Under the pieces are notes generated by a model that was given only the letters and a program-made list of their open reading frames with translations, searched no databases and had not been told where the DNA came from. From Glomus cerebriforme (lineage: Eukaryota; Glomeromycota; Glomeromycetes; Glomerales; Glomeraceae), in NCBI GenBank assembly GCA_003550305.1, contig QKYT01000414.1, forward strand, positions 41,216-63,457: DNA of 22,242 nt, written 5' to 3'. Shown piece by piece: positions 10,041-19,200 of this stretch (its first letter is position 1; each line of letters begins with the position of its first letter). Position numbers and translations under genes: made by a program.

Positions 10041-10715
10041 ACAAGATCTGTCACATATGCAGTATCATACTAGAGATAGAAACACATTTATTATAACGCA
10101 TAAAGCAATAAATTTCTTGAATATGAGACAGAGTGGAATATTATGAAAATTAAGTATAGTGGTAAGTTTTAATCAGAAATATTAAATCGCTTATTTTTAT
10201 CTCAATTGTTAATCTCCGAAATTTATGTTAAAGATTTGAAATTTTTCCTCTATTGCGGGTCTCAATACTTTATATCTGTGACACTAATATACGTAGATAT
10301 GGTCATATGGGTGGGATTATTTGTTTCAAAAATCTAGTGTAGATGGGTGAGAATCTAGTAGTTAGTAGACGTATAGATAGAAAAATAATTTTATTAGCTA
10401 TAGATATTTTCTGTAAATGTGAGAGAGCAAAGAATAATATGATGCTGGAACTCACATTAAATAGCCTAGGATCTGCATACTCTCACCCTCTTTGATAGCA
10501 TCATATTATTTCTCTTGACTTTTCATACTATATTATATATTATTACTTATCTGTCTTTTTTCTCATAATAAAGTTTTCACTCAGATCAGATTAATCGTGT
10601 GGAGGTATATATTTTAAAGTGTATGCTATTAATCAATTATGATCGAAAATGGTTGATAAGAGGCTGGCGACTATTAAGAGATAACTTGAATACCCACTGA
10701 CTCATAAGTTCACCA
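10041..10715. other. Spacer with one inverted repeat
   Basis: No gene recognised. It holds a perfect 14-bp inverted repeat, AATAATATGATGCT (10433-10446) and its complement (10497-10510), around 50 nt, with partly complementary GTGAGAGAG / CTCTCAC just beside it. This could be a small fold-back element. Confidence 0.5.
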
Positions 10716-10985
10716 TCAATTGACCGGCCAACATGAAGTATGGCTTCTCCAACATATCAAGAGATACAAAGGGAAGTTCTCACTGCCAATTGACCGGCCG
10801 ATACAAGAAACTTTAGCAAAATCAGTGGATCAACTGCTACTGCTGATTGACCGGCTGACACAAACAGTTGTTAGACACCAAGCAACTCAATACTTCATCG
10901 CCGATTAACCGGCTGACATGAAGTATGGCTTCTCCTAGGTATCCAAAAGATACAAAGGGAAGTTCTCGCTGCTGATTAACCGGCC
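10716..10985. repeat. TGACCGGC-type repeat array with alternating spacing
   Basis: The core TGACCGGC or TAACCGGC occurs at 10721, 10791, 10848, 10906 and 10977, with spacings of 70, 57, 58 and 71 bp. A longer 185-bp duplication contains it: ATGAAGTATGGCTTCTCC followed by GATACAAAGGGAAGTTCTC appears at about 10733 and 10918. The spacings are not multiples of three, so although a forward frame of about 60 codons with IDRPIQ/IDRLTQ repeats exists (10720-10908, no ATG), a protein repeat is unlikely. The last two cores read TAACCGGC and the first three TGACCGGC, a single G-to-A change. Confidence 0.65.
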
Positions 10986-11207
10986 ATTACGAAAAACTTC
11001 AGCATAATTGCATCAAGTACAATATCAAAAAAAAAGTGACATGTGACGATTATAAAATTCAGTGATTGATAAAAGAACAACCAATTAAAATACAGCATGG
11101 AAATAGTTAAAAAATTATCACGTAACACATAACTTTGATCATAATAAATTTATTTCTTGCGTAACTTGATCTGCTTTACCTTAATTATAAATTTATTTTT
11201 CCTAAAC

Positions 11208-11675
11208 ATGACAGCAATTTTAAGAGCAACAAAATATAAGCACTATACATTGCCCGACAGTATTGGCGAAGAAACGAATGTAAATGAATACTTTAAAAAA
11301 GTCGAAGCTCAGTACTGGCAACTGAAACATTATCTTAACTATCATCTTAGAAATGAAAGAGTAATTATACCCTAGGTACAAATTTATGAAGATTGGCTAC
11401 AATCACTTAAAAACATTAGGGGAACAAACCATAAAGGAATTCCGAGTTGTGTATCTTCACTATGCATCGAACTACTTAATGTAATTAATAGCTTTGAAGG
11501 TGCTTCAGTTCTAGAAAGTTGCATGCGATGGTATAATAAATTTTATGAACGTAATTTTGAATTGCAATTCGCAGAAAGAGTACGGCAATTAGAAACAGAT
11601 ATATTACATTGTAACTTTTCATATATGAGCAGCATAGCCTTATTACAAACTCCTCAACCCTATAATATTAATTAA
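11208..11675 (+). pseudogene. Unrecognised protein, 155 codons, one in-frame TAG
   Basis: From ATG 11208 the forward frame runs to TAA 11673-11675 with a single interruption, TAG at 11373-11375, in the context ATACCC-TAG-GTACAA. Both halves are good protein: before it DSIGEETNVNEYFKKVEAQY and LKHYLNYHLRNERVIIP; after it VQIYEDWLQSL, IPSCVSSLCIELLNVI, SCMRWYNKFYERNFEL and RVRQLETDILHCN. The frame is also open upstream of the ATG back to a TTG at 11157 with a hydrophobic run (LICFTLIINLFFLN), so translation could begin on an upstream exon or at this ATG. No conserved domain is recognised; composition suggests a soluble helical protein. A CAG-to-TAG transition would explain the stop. Whether it is a pseudogene, a read-through gene or a sequencing error cannot be settled here. 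Confidence 0.6.
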
Positions 11676-11855
11676 AAAATGTTAGTAAATAGCAATAAAT
11701 TTATTGTTTCATATATTTGAAGCTAAGTAAATATAACATTTACCTAATAAAGAACTTGTTCATCTTCATGTTATTATAAACAGAATGGTTTCATTGCAAA
11801 CTTCTCATTCATTTTCCTTTTAAAACCATATTTTTGGTTTTATTTTTTTTTTTAG

Positions 11856-12453
11856 TTCCTTTATTCTCAGAGAATGGCAGGATTAACAAATGAGTTCAGT
11901 GAAGTCAACAGCGGGTCATCTAAGGTAAGAGACAGGAGGAATGAGTCAACTTGACACTGTTTATCTTAAACATTCTTTTTTACTATTACCTGTCCTTATA
12001 GAGAGAACCACAATCTTCTGCAATGATTAGTGCGACAGACAAAGATGGCGCATCAATATCACCCAAAATGGTAAAATAAAAGCATATCTTTAATCATCAA
12101 ATATAAATTAATCATGAATATCCTCGATTTACAGTGTTTTAACAATAATGAAACAAGTTCATGGGAAGGTTATGAAAAAAATTTAAATGTTGAATAAGAT
12201 CAGGAAGTTAAAGCTGATGATAAAAATGAGAATATTGGTATAATTTATTCTGTTGATGTTTTTCGTTAGTGATTTAGTAAAAGACAATTTTTGTTCATTT
12301 GTATAGACGATATGTGTCAAGAGTATCCTTGAAGACTTGATAACAATATCAAAAGTTGAAAAAGAACTCACTGATTTATTTTTAAAAACTTTCCTAAACG
12401 CCGATTATGGATTTACGCCCAAAATCAAAGTTTTCACTATCTCTGAATCCTGA
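11856..12453 (+). pseudogene. Multi-exon gene with short exons, probably broken
   Basis: A T-tract/TAG acceptor (11854-11855) opens an in-phase exon containing ATG 11874 (MAGLTNEFSEVNSGSSK), ending 11924. Introns follow at 11925-12001 (GTAAGA...TTATAG), 12071-12134 (GTAAAA...TTACAG) and 12238-12306 (GTATAA...GTATAG). Exon 2 is 12002-12070 (23 codons, REPQSSAMISATDKDG...) and exon 3 is 12135-12237 (CFNNNETSSWEGYEKNL...). The first three exons share one frame, which strongly supports the splicing. Exon 3 has TAA at 12195-12197, and it joins the fourth exon in a frame that stops within nine codons, while another frame of exon 4 stays open to TGA 12451-12453 (SILEDLITISKVEKELTDLF). The product would be Ser/Asp/Glu-rich and disordered; function unknown. 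It starts 180 bp after the preceding coding frame and may be the 3' part of one former gene. Confidence 0.5.
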
Positions 12454-12629
12454 CCTTCAAAAAGTGGTATTAATTCATTTTGCAATTTCTTATCTTTTAA
12501 TTTCATAACTCTAGCTTTAAGTTTAATATTTTTGGCCTTAATTTTATTATTCTTAGTCTCAAACTCAGTAATATATTATTTCAATAAATTGATCTTACTG
12601 AGATCATTTATTTCAGATTGTGTACTTGT
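12405..12629 (-). pseudogene. Coiled-coil protein fragment, one internal stop
   Basis: Read on the minus strand from 12629 to TAA 12405-12407, 75 codons are open apart from one TAA. The segment TSTQSEINDLSKINLL, then YITEFETKNNKIKAKNIKL and ARVMKLKDKKLQNEL, shows Leu/Ile heptad spacing with Lys/Glu/Asn between, typical of a long coiled coil; it ends in SEIVKTLILGVNP. From memory, many Rhizophagus proteins share 'SEINDLRKIN...' coiled-coil blocks. Its 3' end overlaps the antisense of the preceding plus-strand fourth exon by about 50 bp, so one of the two readings must be non-functional in that overlap. Confidence 0.55.
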
Positions 12630-13949
12630 ATAATATAATATTAGTATATTAATATTCAAAAATAAAAAATCATATGATTTTGGGTAAATCCAGTTTGCTG
12701 AAATTTGTCAAGAAAAAAATTTATTATTAGTTATAAAATTAAATACAAGGTTCGGGAACTTGTTCATAATACATAATATTTCTATACTAAAATACATAAA
12801 AAATCTCTACACTAATTATTTATTATATGGAAGGCATAAAAATGATAGGACTTGGATTAACATTTCAGAACAAATGAAAGATAGCTTGTTCTAATACTTG
12901 CATTAAAAGACTCCTATTCACGATCATTACATTTCTTAAGGTTAATAGTAAACAAATGAGAGATTTCAGATGTGTTTGATGAGGAAATAATGGAATTTCT
13001 ACATAATCTAGATGGAAGTATCTTAGTATACCAGCCAGATCCTTTACAAGAATATTCAGATATATAGTTATATCTATACCTGAATTCTCATAATACTATA
13101 TTGATTATCAACTGGTCTACATAATGTACTGATATAATTTGCCCCATCTAATGTTTCTTTTTATAAACTTAATCTCATCATAATTTTTTTGAGTTACTAT
13201 ACATAATACATGATGACTCAGTATACAATAGCTCAATAATTTTTTTGTTTTACTTCAATAAACCCATAATATCAGGTTTTTTTTCCATTTGTTCTCCAAT
13301 TATTCCTAAATTTCTTTGAGTTTTGCTTGCTATATTTTAATATTTCGCTATACTTAGACAAATAGTACTATTCAGAAGATTGCTCAAACTTGTTTGAAGT
13401 AAAGAAATTATAACATCTGCAATGTATGTCCCTTCACTCTGCTCACTGCAAGATGTACTGATTATAAATGTAGGATTACTTCATATTTCACTACTGATAA
13501 AAGAAAATGTAATTAATATAGTGATATTTCATTAATTTTTTAATAAGTAAGCAACTTACATTACAGGTAAAATAATACCAAATTGGGGCTCATTTAGGTC
13601 ATTTTAGGATACCTTAGAATAATCTAAATAAGCTCCAATTTTTTTTGTTTTTCTTTAGTAAGGTACCCGATTAATGACCAAATTTTGGCATAATTTATAT
13701 ACATCAAGATTATCAATCAGATATTTACTTTGTATGCAATTGGATATATATATATATATAACAATATCACTAGTTAAAATAGGACAATTCAGCCTAAATT
13801 TGACTAGGTTGAATATAGATTGAATAATAATCTAACCTGAAATTAAGGTCAATTTTTTTGGAGCAGTTAGGTTGCCAATCATTACAAATTTAGAAAGAAA
13901 ATTTGGCTATCATTTAGTATACTTTATTAGACTTTAAAAAAAAGGCAAA
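12630..13949. other. AT-rich spacer with a small remnant and a fold-back repeat
   Basis: A forward stretch at 12960-13067 reads EEIMEFLHNLDGSILVYQ and PDPLQEYSDI before TAG, perhaps a 36-codon remnant of an acidic protein. An imperfect 18-bp inverted repeat (13580-13597 and 13624-13641, 16 of 18 matching, AAATTGGGGCTCATTTAG type) could form a hairpin. A (TA)n run lies at 13744-13761. Nothing else is supported. Confidence 0.4.
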
Positions 13950-14078
13950 TTTGACTTTTAAAAACCAATATTCAACTTTTAAAAACCATATATTCAACCT
14001 TAAAAAACCAATATTCAACTTTTAAAACCATATATTTGACCTTAAAAAAACCATATATTTGATTTTAAAAACCAATAA
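13950..14078. repeat. AT-rich minisatellite with AAAACCAATA core
   Basis: About six copies of TTTGACTTTTAAAAACCAATA and variants (TTCAACCTTAAAAAACCATATA) follow head to tail with units of roughly 19-25 bp. The variation TTTGAC/TTCAAC/TTTGAT is again mostly transitions. There is no open frame. Confidence 0.6.
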
Positions 14079-14325
14079 TTCATTCTAGTTCGACCTATTT
14101 ATCAACAATATTCATTCTATATAAAGTGTCTAATATAATATAATATAATGTCCTATAAAACTACAAAAACCTATATAATAAACAACTAAAAAAATTCTAT
14201 TTAATAATATAAAACTAACTACAATATAAAAATAACAAAAAGAAAAAAAAATAAAGTTATGAAAAAAAGACGCATGCAATATTCGACTTAAAAACTTCTT
14301 ATAATAACGTAAAGATCAGAATTAG

Positions 14326-14788
14326 TTATAGATCAGAATATACTACTTCTGCATTGAAAATAGTGTCAATAGTTTCTTCTTTTGGATCAGCTTTTTCTTT
14401 TCCCATTTGACTCCTTTTCTTTTCATGATTTTTTTGCTAATATTATGTAAATAATCTTAGTTTGTGATAAAATTAATAAAAACTAATTCAACTTACCAAT
14501 TGTAAGTTTTCGCCAATTTTGTCTAAATCTTTAGGCTGAATCAAATTCATCTTTACCGAATTTAATAAATAATCTAAATTCAAATCTGTTAAACTTGTAT
14601 TATTATATTATTGACTCTGTATTTGAGTATTTTGATATCTGTTACTTCGTTTCTGATTTTCTTAGTATCGTATATCCATTTAGGAGTGTTCTTAGGCAGT
14701 TTGCTATATGTAAAATAAGTATCATCATTGTATATTCATTCTCACTACCTTTTCATATATTGAATTTCCTCAGTAATAGAGTTTAACA
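14326..14788 (-). pseudogene. Spliced gene, 3' part, with stops upstream
   Basis: The last exon (14326-14436, 37 codons ending YSDL) is Lys/Glu-rich (KKRSQMGKEKADPKEETID). A 60-nt intron (14437-14496) has GTAAGT donor and TTATTAG acceptor, both in phase 0. The preceding exon, 14497-14598, reads LTDLNLDYLLNSVKMNLIQP and KDLDKIGENLQL. Further upstream another frame reads YFTYSKLPKNTPKWIYDTKK to about 14729, and beyond that TEEIQYMKR followed in the same frame by TAG, TGA and TGA. So at least one frame change (near 14590-14600) and three stops separate good protein pieces. Two of the stops are TGA where CGA would fit. No family is recognised; the tail looks like a nuclear or disordered C terminus. 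Well-preserved splice sites suggest recent loss. Confidence 0.6.
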
Positions 14789-14947
14789 CATCCCGAAGTA
14801 GGTACTTCAACTATTAAAAATAAAGATAAAATAAAGGCTGAATAAATACTAAAATAAATAAATAACAATTAATTGCTTTATTACTTTCTCTGAATGCTAC
14901 CTATGATTGTATATATGCAAAAATTGCTTGTTATCTAGCAATTTTTG

Positions 14948-15098
14948 TTATGTTTCATCTTCTGAGTCCGATTGTTTGATAGAATAGTATCCATTTTGAA
15001 TGAGAATCGATAGCAGTTCGTCTTTATCAAATTTCTGTAAATTATCATTATTTTGCTTGTAAAGCTTGATGGCTGTTTTAAGTCTCCTATTTTTTTTT
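14948..15098 (-). pseudogene. C-terminal exon of an unrecognised protein
   Basis: Minus-strand frame after a TTTGATAG acceptor (exon from about 15098) to TAA 14948-14950: a basic start KKNRRLKTAIKLYKQNN, then LQKFDKDELLSILIQNGYY and an acidic tail QSDSEDET. The helix followed by an acidic C terminus looks like a genuine protein end. No matching upstream exon is identifiable in 15100-15470, so the gene is truncated or its 5' exons have eroded. It lies between two other minus-strand remnants and could derive from the same locus as either. Confidence 0.45.
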
Positions 15099-15479
15099 CT
15101 ATCAAATGTATAAAGATTAATTATTAAATAACTCAAAAAGAATTATATTAAAATAAAATACTACTACTCATTTTGGACAAATGGGCATTTATGTGCATAT
15201 ATCAGACATCTCTATCTAATTGGCCTGATTGTCACTTTTTTATTCTGTCTCTTTTATGCTTATGTATCAATCATAACCAATTAGAGAAGAGCTAGAAATA
15301 ACATCATTTTTTAAGGGGTGGAGAGGATCAAGCCAGAATGACCTTCTATTTTAGTAATTAATAATATATTTAATTCTAGTCAAAATTATATTATAATTTT
15401 AAATTTCCTAAAATAGATAATGACAGAAGGGGGGTTTCAATACCTCAAAAACTAAATGACGTCATTTCTGACTCTTTCT
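15099..15479. other. Spacer, nothing assigned
   Basis: No open frame of protein-like composition. It includes a GC-richer patch at 15310-15350 (AAGGGGTGGAGAGGATCAAG) and AAATGACGTCATTT at 15454-15467, a perfect 14-bp palindrome with the CRE/AP-1 core TGACGTCA. This lies just beyond the 3' end of the neighbouring remnant, so regulation by it is not supported. Confidence 0.45.
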
Positions 15480-16060
15480 TTAGATAATTGAGTTATAATG
15501 CCAATTTATCAATTTCTTTAATTTAAAAATCAATTTCTTGTAGATCTTATCTGACTGTTTGATAAAAGTTTTGCTGTAATCTAACGCATATTCATCAGGG
15601 ATTTGGCCTTTCAAAATATGTTTCATTTCAGACTAAATAACAAAAATTAAAATTAAAATAGTAAAAAGGCTGTATATATAAGTTTGATTACAAACTAACA
15701 ATTTTTACCCTCGCTGCTATATTGTTAGCTTTATCTGGAGATCTTTCTTTTGATTTTAATCTTTTTTTTAGATCATTCTATTGGCAAAGGATTAGTAATT
15801 GATCAAGATATATGAATTTGTTAGTATCATTTGAGTTTATCTTGAAGAGCTTTGTTCTTTTTGTATAGTTTGTCCGTTTTGACTCCAAATATTCTATTAT
15901 ACTCACACAATAAGATATTTTTCTCCTCTATTTGCTAAAAACTACCTTCTAAATTGTCTATTTTCTATTTTAACTTGACTACTATTAATCATTTTTTATA
16001 CAATTCATCCAAAAGTTAGCCATTTTCAGTTATCAACTTACCAACTTCTTTTATAAACTT
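15480..16060 (-). pseudogene. Coiled-coil protein remnant with preserved intron
   Basis: The most 3' part is convincing: exon 15709-15777 (23 codons, NDLKKRLKSKERSPDKANN...), phase-0 intron 15633-15708 (GTAAAA...TTATTTAG), exon 15480-15632 (SEMKHILKGQIPDEYALDY..., ending in TAA). Both exons are Lys/Glu/Ile-rich and helical. Upstream, 15840-16060, the same kind of sequence continues with stops: EVGKLITENG, LLDELYKK, KIDNLEG, QIEEKNILLCEYNRIFGVK, DKLYKKNKALQDKLK, then a frame change and FIYLDQLLILCQ. The heptad-like Leu/Ile pattern means a long coiled coil, as in the fragment at 12405-12629. Four stops interrupt the upstream part. Protein partner and role unknown. Confidence 0.6.
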
Positions 16061-16201
16061 TACATTGAAGAATACGTATATATATAATATAATATATTAT
16101 TATATGACAAATTCAATTTACTTATCAAATACTACTTCTTCTTTATGACCTGAAGTTTGATGACTTCTCAGTACATTGATCTTTTAATAATATTTAATAT
16201 T

Positions 16202-16621
16202 ACAACAGATTATTAGGATGAAGAGGAAGATACTAAGGGTATATTATTTCATATATTAATTCGAGATAATAATAATGAGTTTGTGATAATTTTAGGTTGA
16301 AATAATGATGATGAGATTATAGTAATTTTAGGTTGAGATGATGATAAAGTTGTAATAATTTTAGGTTGAGGTAATATTGATATGGTTGTGGTGATTTTAG
16401 GTCAAGGTGATAATGAGGTTGTGGTGATTTTAGATTGAGATAATGTTAATGAAATTGTGGTAATTTTAGGTTAAGGTAATGTTGATGAAATTGTGATGAT
16501 TTTAAGTCAAGGTGATATTGATAAATTTCTTGGTATAGAAGATGTTGAAGATGTTTGGCCTATTAAAGCTAAAATATTTGCTAGCACAAAGAGTCTAAAA
16601 GGTTCTGAAGTTCATAATGTA
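16202..16621 (+). pseudogene. Coding tandem repeat (12-residue units) riddled with stops
   Basis: One forward frame runs from about 16202 (DEEEDTKGILFHILIRDN) to TAA near 16634. Within it seven units (16265-16300, 16301-16336, 16337-16369, 16370-16405, 16406-16438, 16439-16474, 16475-16510) are 36, 36, 33, 36, 33, 36 and 36 bp long, always multiples of three, and encode variants of GNVDEIVVILG plus one final codon. That final codon is TGA, TGA, TGA, CAA, TGA, TAA, CAA in order. After the repeats the frame continues as IDKFLGIEDVEDVWPIKAK and IFASTKSLKGSEVHNV. So the repeat was amplified as protein, and stops came later. Acidic and Val/Ile blocks alternate; function unknown. Confidence 0.7.
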
Positions 16622-17266
16622 TTGGGGGTTGGATAAAGGTTGGGATGACATTGATGAAAATATTGATGAAGGTGATTATTTTGTGATATATTAGGATAGG
16701 ATGATATTGATGAAAGTAGATTATTTTATGGTAGTTAGGATGATGAAGATTTTTTGCAAAACATTTTTATTTTCAAAATATTTTTTTTTTTTAAAAAAAA
16801 AAGAAAAAGAATATTTATTTACATAAAACAATCTTTTTTTTTTATACTATTTATTATACTTTATATCAAATTAGATTTTTAATTATTAACAATATTGACT
16901 ATCAAATTCTCTTAAACTTTCAGATCAAATTAACTTTCAATCAGTTAAATTAAAATCAAAATGATATGGTATATTTCTATTTTTAAATATCAAAATTAAA
17001 TAAAATATCAAATCAATATTAATAAAAAAAATATACATTAATATCAATTAAAATAATCAAAGTCAAATATCAGTAAATTAATGTATATTTTGCACCTTTA
17101 TTTATAATTCTATTAATAAAATTAAACTCAATTAAGTAGTTAGAAATCAGTAAAATAAATTAAAGTTAAATATCAAACTAATACTATTGATATTAATTAT
17201 AGTTTAAAGTATCAAACAAACATTATAATTTTATTCAACAAACTTTATAACAATTTTTATCAACAA
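16622..17266. other. Spacer with A/T homopolymers and an inverted repeat
   Basis: A further degenerate copy of the acidic repeat may be read to about 16740 in another frame. At 16779-16805 a T run meets an A run, a possible hairpin. A perfect 15-bp inverted repeat lies at 17028-17042 (AAAATATACATTAAT) and 17077-17091. No gene is recognised. Confidence 0.4.
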
Positions 17267-17548
17267 AATGAAAAAAAAGGAAGAAAAAGTATTGCAGCCA
17301 ATATCTTAGACAAATATAATACTTCAAATTCTTCAACATTTAATCCACTTTCACTAAAAGATGACAAATTTAAAATTCAATATTTTTGCAGCAAGTGTAA
17401 TGAAAAAATGGTAGATCTATACACAAAAGCTGTATATGAACAAATGTCTTCTTTAGAATCACATCCTGAACAATTGATACCTTTACCTGCTAATAATAAG
17501 ACTCCAATGTCACAAGTGTTAGTAAAACTGCTTGATTTGATAATGTAA
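17267..17548 (+). CDS. Partial protein-coding exon with CxxC motif, 93 codons
   Basis: Forward frame open for at least 93 codons to TAA 17546-17548, with mixed, non-repetitive protein composition: GRKSIAANILDKYNTS, then LSLKDDKFKIQYFCSKCNEK (C-x2-C), MVDLYTKAVYEQMSSLESHP, EQLIPLPANNKTPMSQ and VLVKLLDLIM. The only in-frame ATGs are internal (the first starts MVDLY), and the frame stays open upstream into AT-rich sequence, so the true start is on an upstream exon or is lost. The CxxC pair could be half a zinc site, but no partner cysteines follow. No stop or frame change was seen inside. The family is not recognised; it may be the terminal exon of a live gene or a fragment. Confidence 0.5.
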   Translation, partial: NEKKGRKSIAANILDKYNTSNSSTFNPLSLKDDKFKIQYFCSKCNEKMVDLYTKAVYEQMSSLESHPEQLIPLPANNKTPMSQVLVKLLDLIM

Positions 17549-19001
17549 ATCAATACACAGCTTATATCAATCAATACATATTCTTCACATATACCTGATA
17601 ATGATATATATTTATAAGTTAATATTATTACAATAATTTGAATATTAGATATTTAATATTATATTAGAAGTAAATAACATATTATATTATTATTTTATAG
17701 TGTTGAATATATAATAAAAAAGCATGTAATTCAGCTATCATTTTTTGTATTTTTGTTTAAAAAGGATGATAATTTGATCATTAGTCTGCATGATCGAATA
17801 TAAGTTTAATTTTAATAAAAAATTAGTATGCAATTCAGCTATCATTCTGCAGGTTTGAATATAGGTTAAACTGTACATCATTACTAATTTAGGTCAAATT
17901 TTTTTAAAATCAGCCAAATTTTATGAAGTTTGAATATGTAATTGGTTTATTTTATTAAATAATATTTGCTATATCACAATTTTACAAATTATTACAAATT
18001 GAGTTGCTAATTTTATTTAAATAATTACTTAATAAAATAACTATAAATCGTTCAATCTAATTACTTATATTGTATTTAATTAGATATATGTCTTATTAAT
18101 CACCAATTTTTGTTTAATCTAATATATATACTATGTTAACTAATTATTTTAATAGTTATTAATTGGATATATGCCTGATTAAACAGCATTCTACCTGTAC
18201 ATTATGTTTAGAATACATTCTGTTATTTTTACTAAATTTGTCTTACTTTCTTTCTATTTTCTATTGTAAAGTATGTTTTTCATAGACCTTGTATTCTTCG
18301 TATTATTAAAAATTTCTGAAAAAACATATTTTATATTTTCTCAAAGTTTCATAAAGATAGTTTTTTGCCTATTTTCCAAGTTTTTCACAATATTTGAATT
18401 ATCACTTAAAATCATGCTTATTTCAGAGTCTTATTATGTGAGATTTGAAGAGTTTATATTTGCTAAACTTTATTTATATAAATTGTAATAATTATATGAT
18501 AATATTGGTGAGAGAGATTTTTTATTTTTTTTTTTAAATTAAGTTTTCAATTAATTATACTACTAACTTATACTGTATCTTCTTTTTTAGGTAATTCAAA
18601 ACTAACTTTGTTACTTTAATAATGAGTAGGACCTTTCTTTTCCTTCTAACAAACTTGTAATTAAAGTTGAATGAAATTTTTCTTTTTTTTTCTTAGATTT
18701 TTTTATTTTATTAATTTATATTTTCTTTTATTAAAAGTATAGAATCCTTTTATTTTAATTTAGAAAAAAAGTTTTCATCAAAAATTAATGGAAATACTAT
18801 TCTTTAAGTCCATGATTCTTAATTTTAAAAAATTGACTAACTTTTAAAAGTAATTATAGCCATTATACAAGAAATTTTATTAATGATTAGTAATGACTAC
18901 GTGAGTACAATGAATACAAATCTTATAGCACATAGTTATATAATCATAGCACAGTTATATAATTATGTGATTACGTAAGTACATGATAAAAATAAGTATA
19001 G
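17549..19001. other. AT-rich DNA with minor direct repeats
   Basis: AGCATGTAATTCAGCTATCA at 17721-17740 recurs at 17825-17844 (two transitions), 104 bp apart. TAATTAGATATATGTCTTATT near 18078 recurs as TAATTGGATATATGCCTGATT near 18159. A forward stretch at 18273-18488 starts with ATG and encodes 71 Phe/Ile/Leu-rich residues; its antisense carries broken hydrophilic frames (CEKLGK, NYLYETLRKYKICF), so the plus frame is probably a shadow of an old minus-strand remnant. No RNA gene was recognised. Confidence 0.4.
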
Positions 19002-19200
19002 TTACATATACATCAGAAAGTTTTGGAGGTGTTGATATACACCAAAAAATGCGTTGATCAATACTGCCAGTTGTTCAATATGTTGTAAAACACCTGTATA
19101 CTGGAGTTTATCAACACATGCAGTTAATATACGTGTTTTTCTATACCAACAGTTGTTAAACANATTATACACTGTTGCGCAANACNNATATATCAANNCN
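19002..19200. repeat. Diverged relative of the inverted-repeat arm
   Basis: This GC-richer patch shares short strings with the arms at 21117-22242: ATACACC...AAAAAATG, TATACGTGTTTTTC, TGTTGCGCAA and AGAAAGTTTTG. It ends in N-rich positions, like the arms. The shared pieces are in a different order and orientation, so it may be a rearranged or older copy of the same mobile element. A minus-strand open stretch of 64 codons here has no supported meaning. Confidence 0.4.

Noticed and set aside
10720..10908. Forward open frame with IDRPIQ/IDRLTQ repeats
   Set aside because: It lies wholly inside a DNA repeat whose spacings (70, 57, 58, 71 bp) are not multiples of three, and it has no ATG.
12183..12371. 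Minus-strand 62-codon frame
   Set aside because: It is antisense to exon-like plus-strand sequence with in-phase splice sites and reads as Ile/Phe-rich shadow.
14595..14786. Plus-strand 63-codon frame
   Set aside because: Antisense shadow of the minus-strand remnant that has a phase-0 intron and better protein composition.
17377..17574. Minus-strand 65-codon frame
   Set aside because: Antisense of the convincing 93-codon plus-strand frame with CxxC.
18273..18488. 71-codon Phe/Ile-rich plus-strand frame with ATG
   Set aside because: Could encode a membrane peptide, but the composition is what antisense of Lys/Glu-rich remnants gives, and no splice, promoter or homology evidence supports it.
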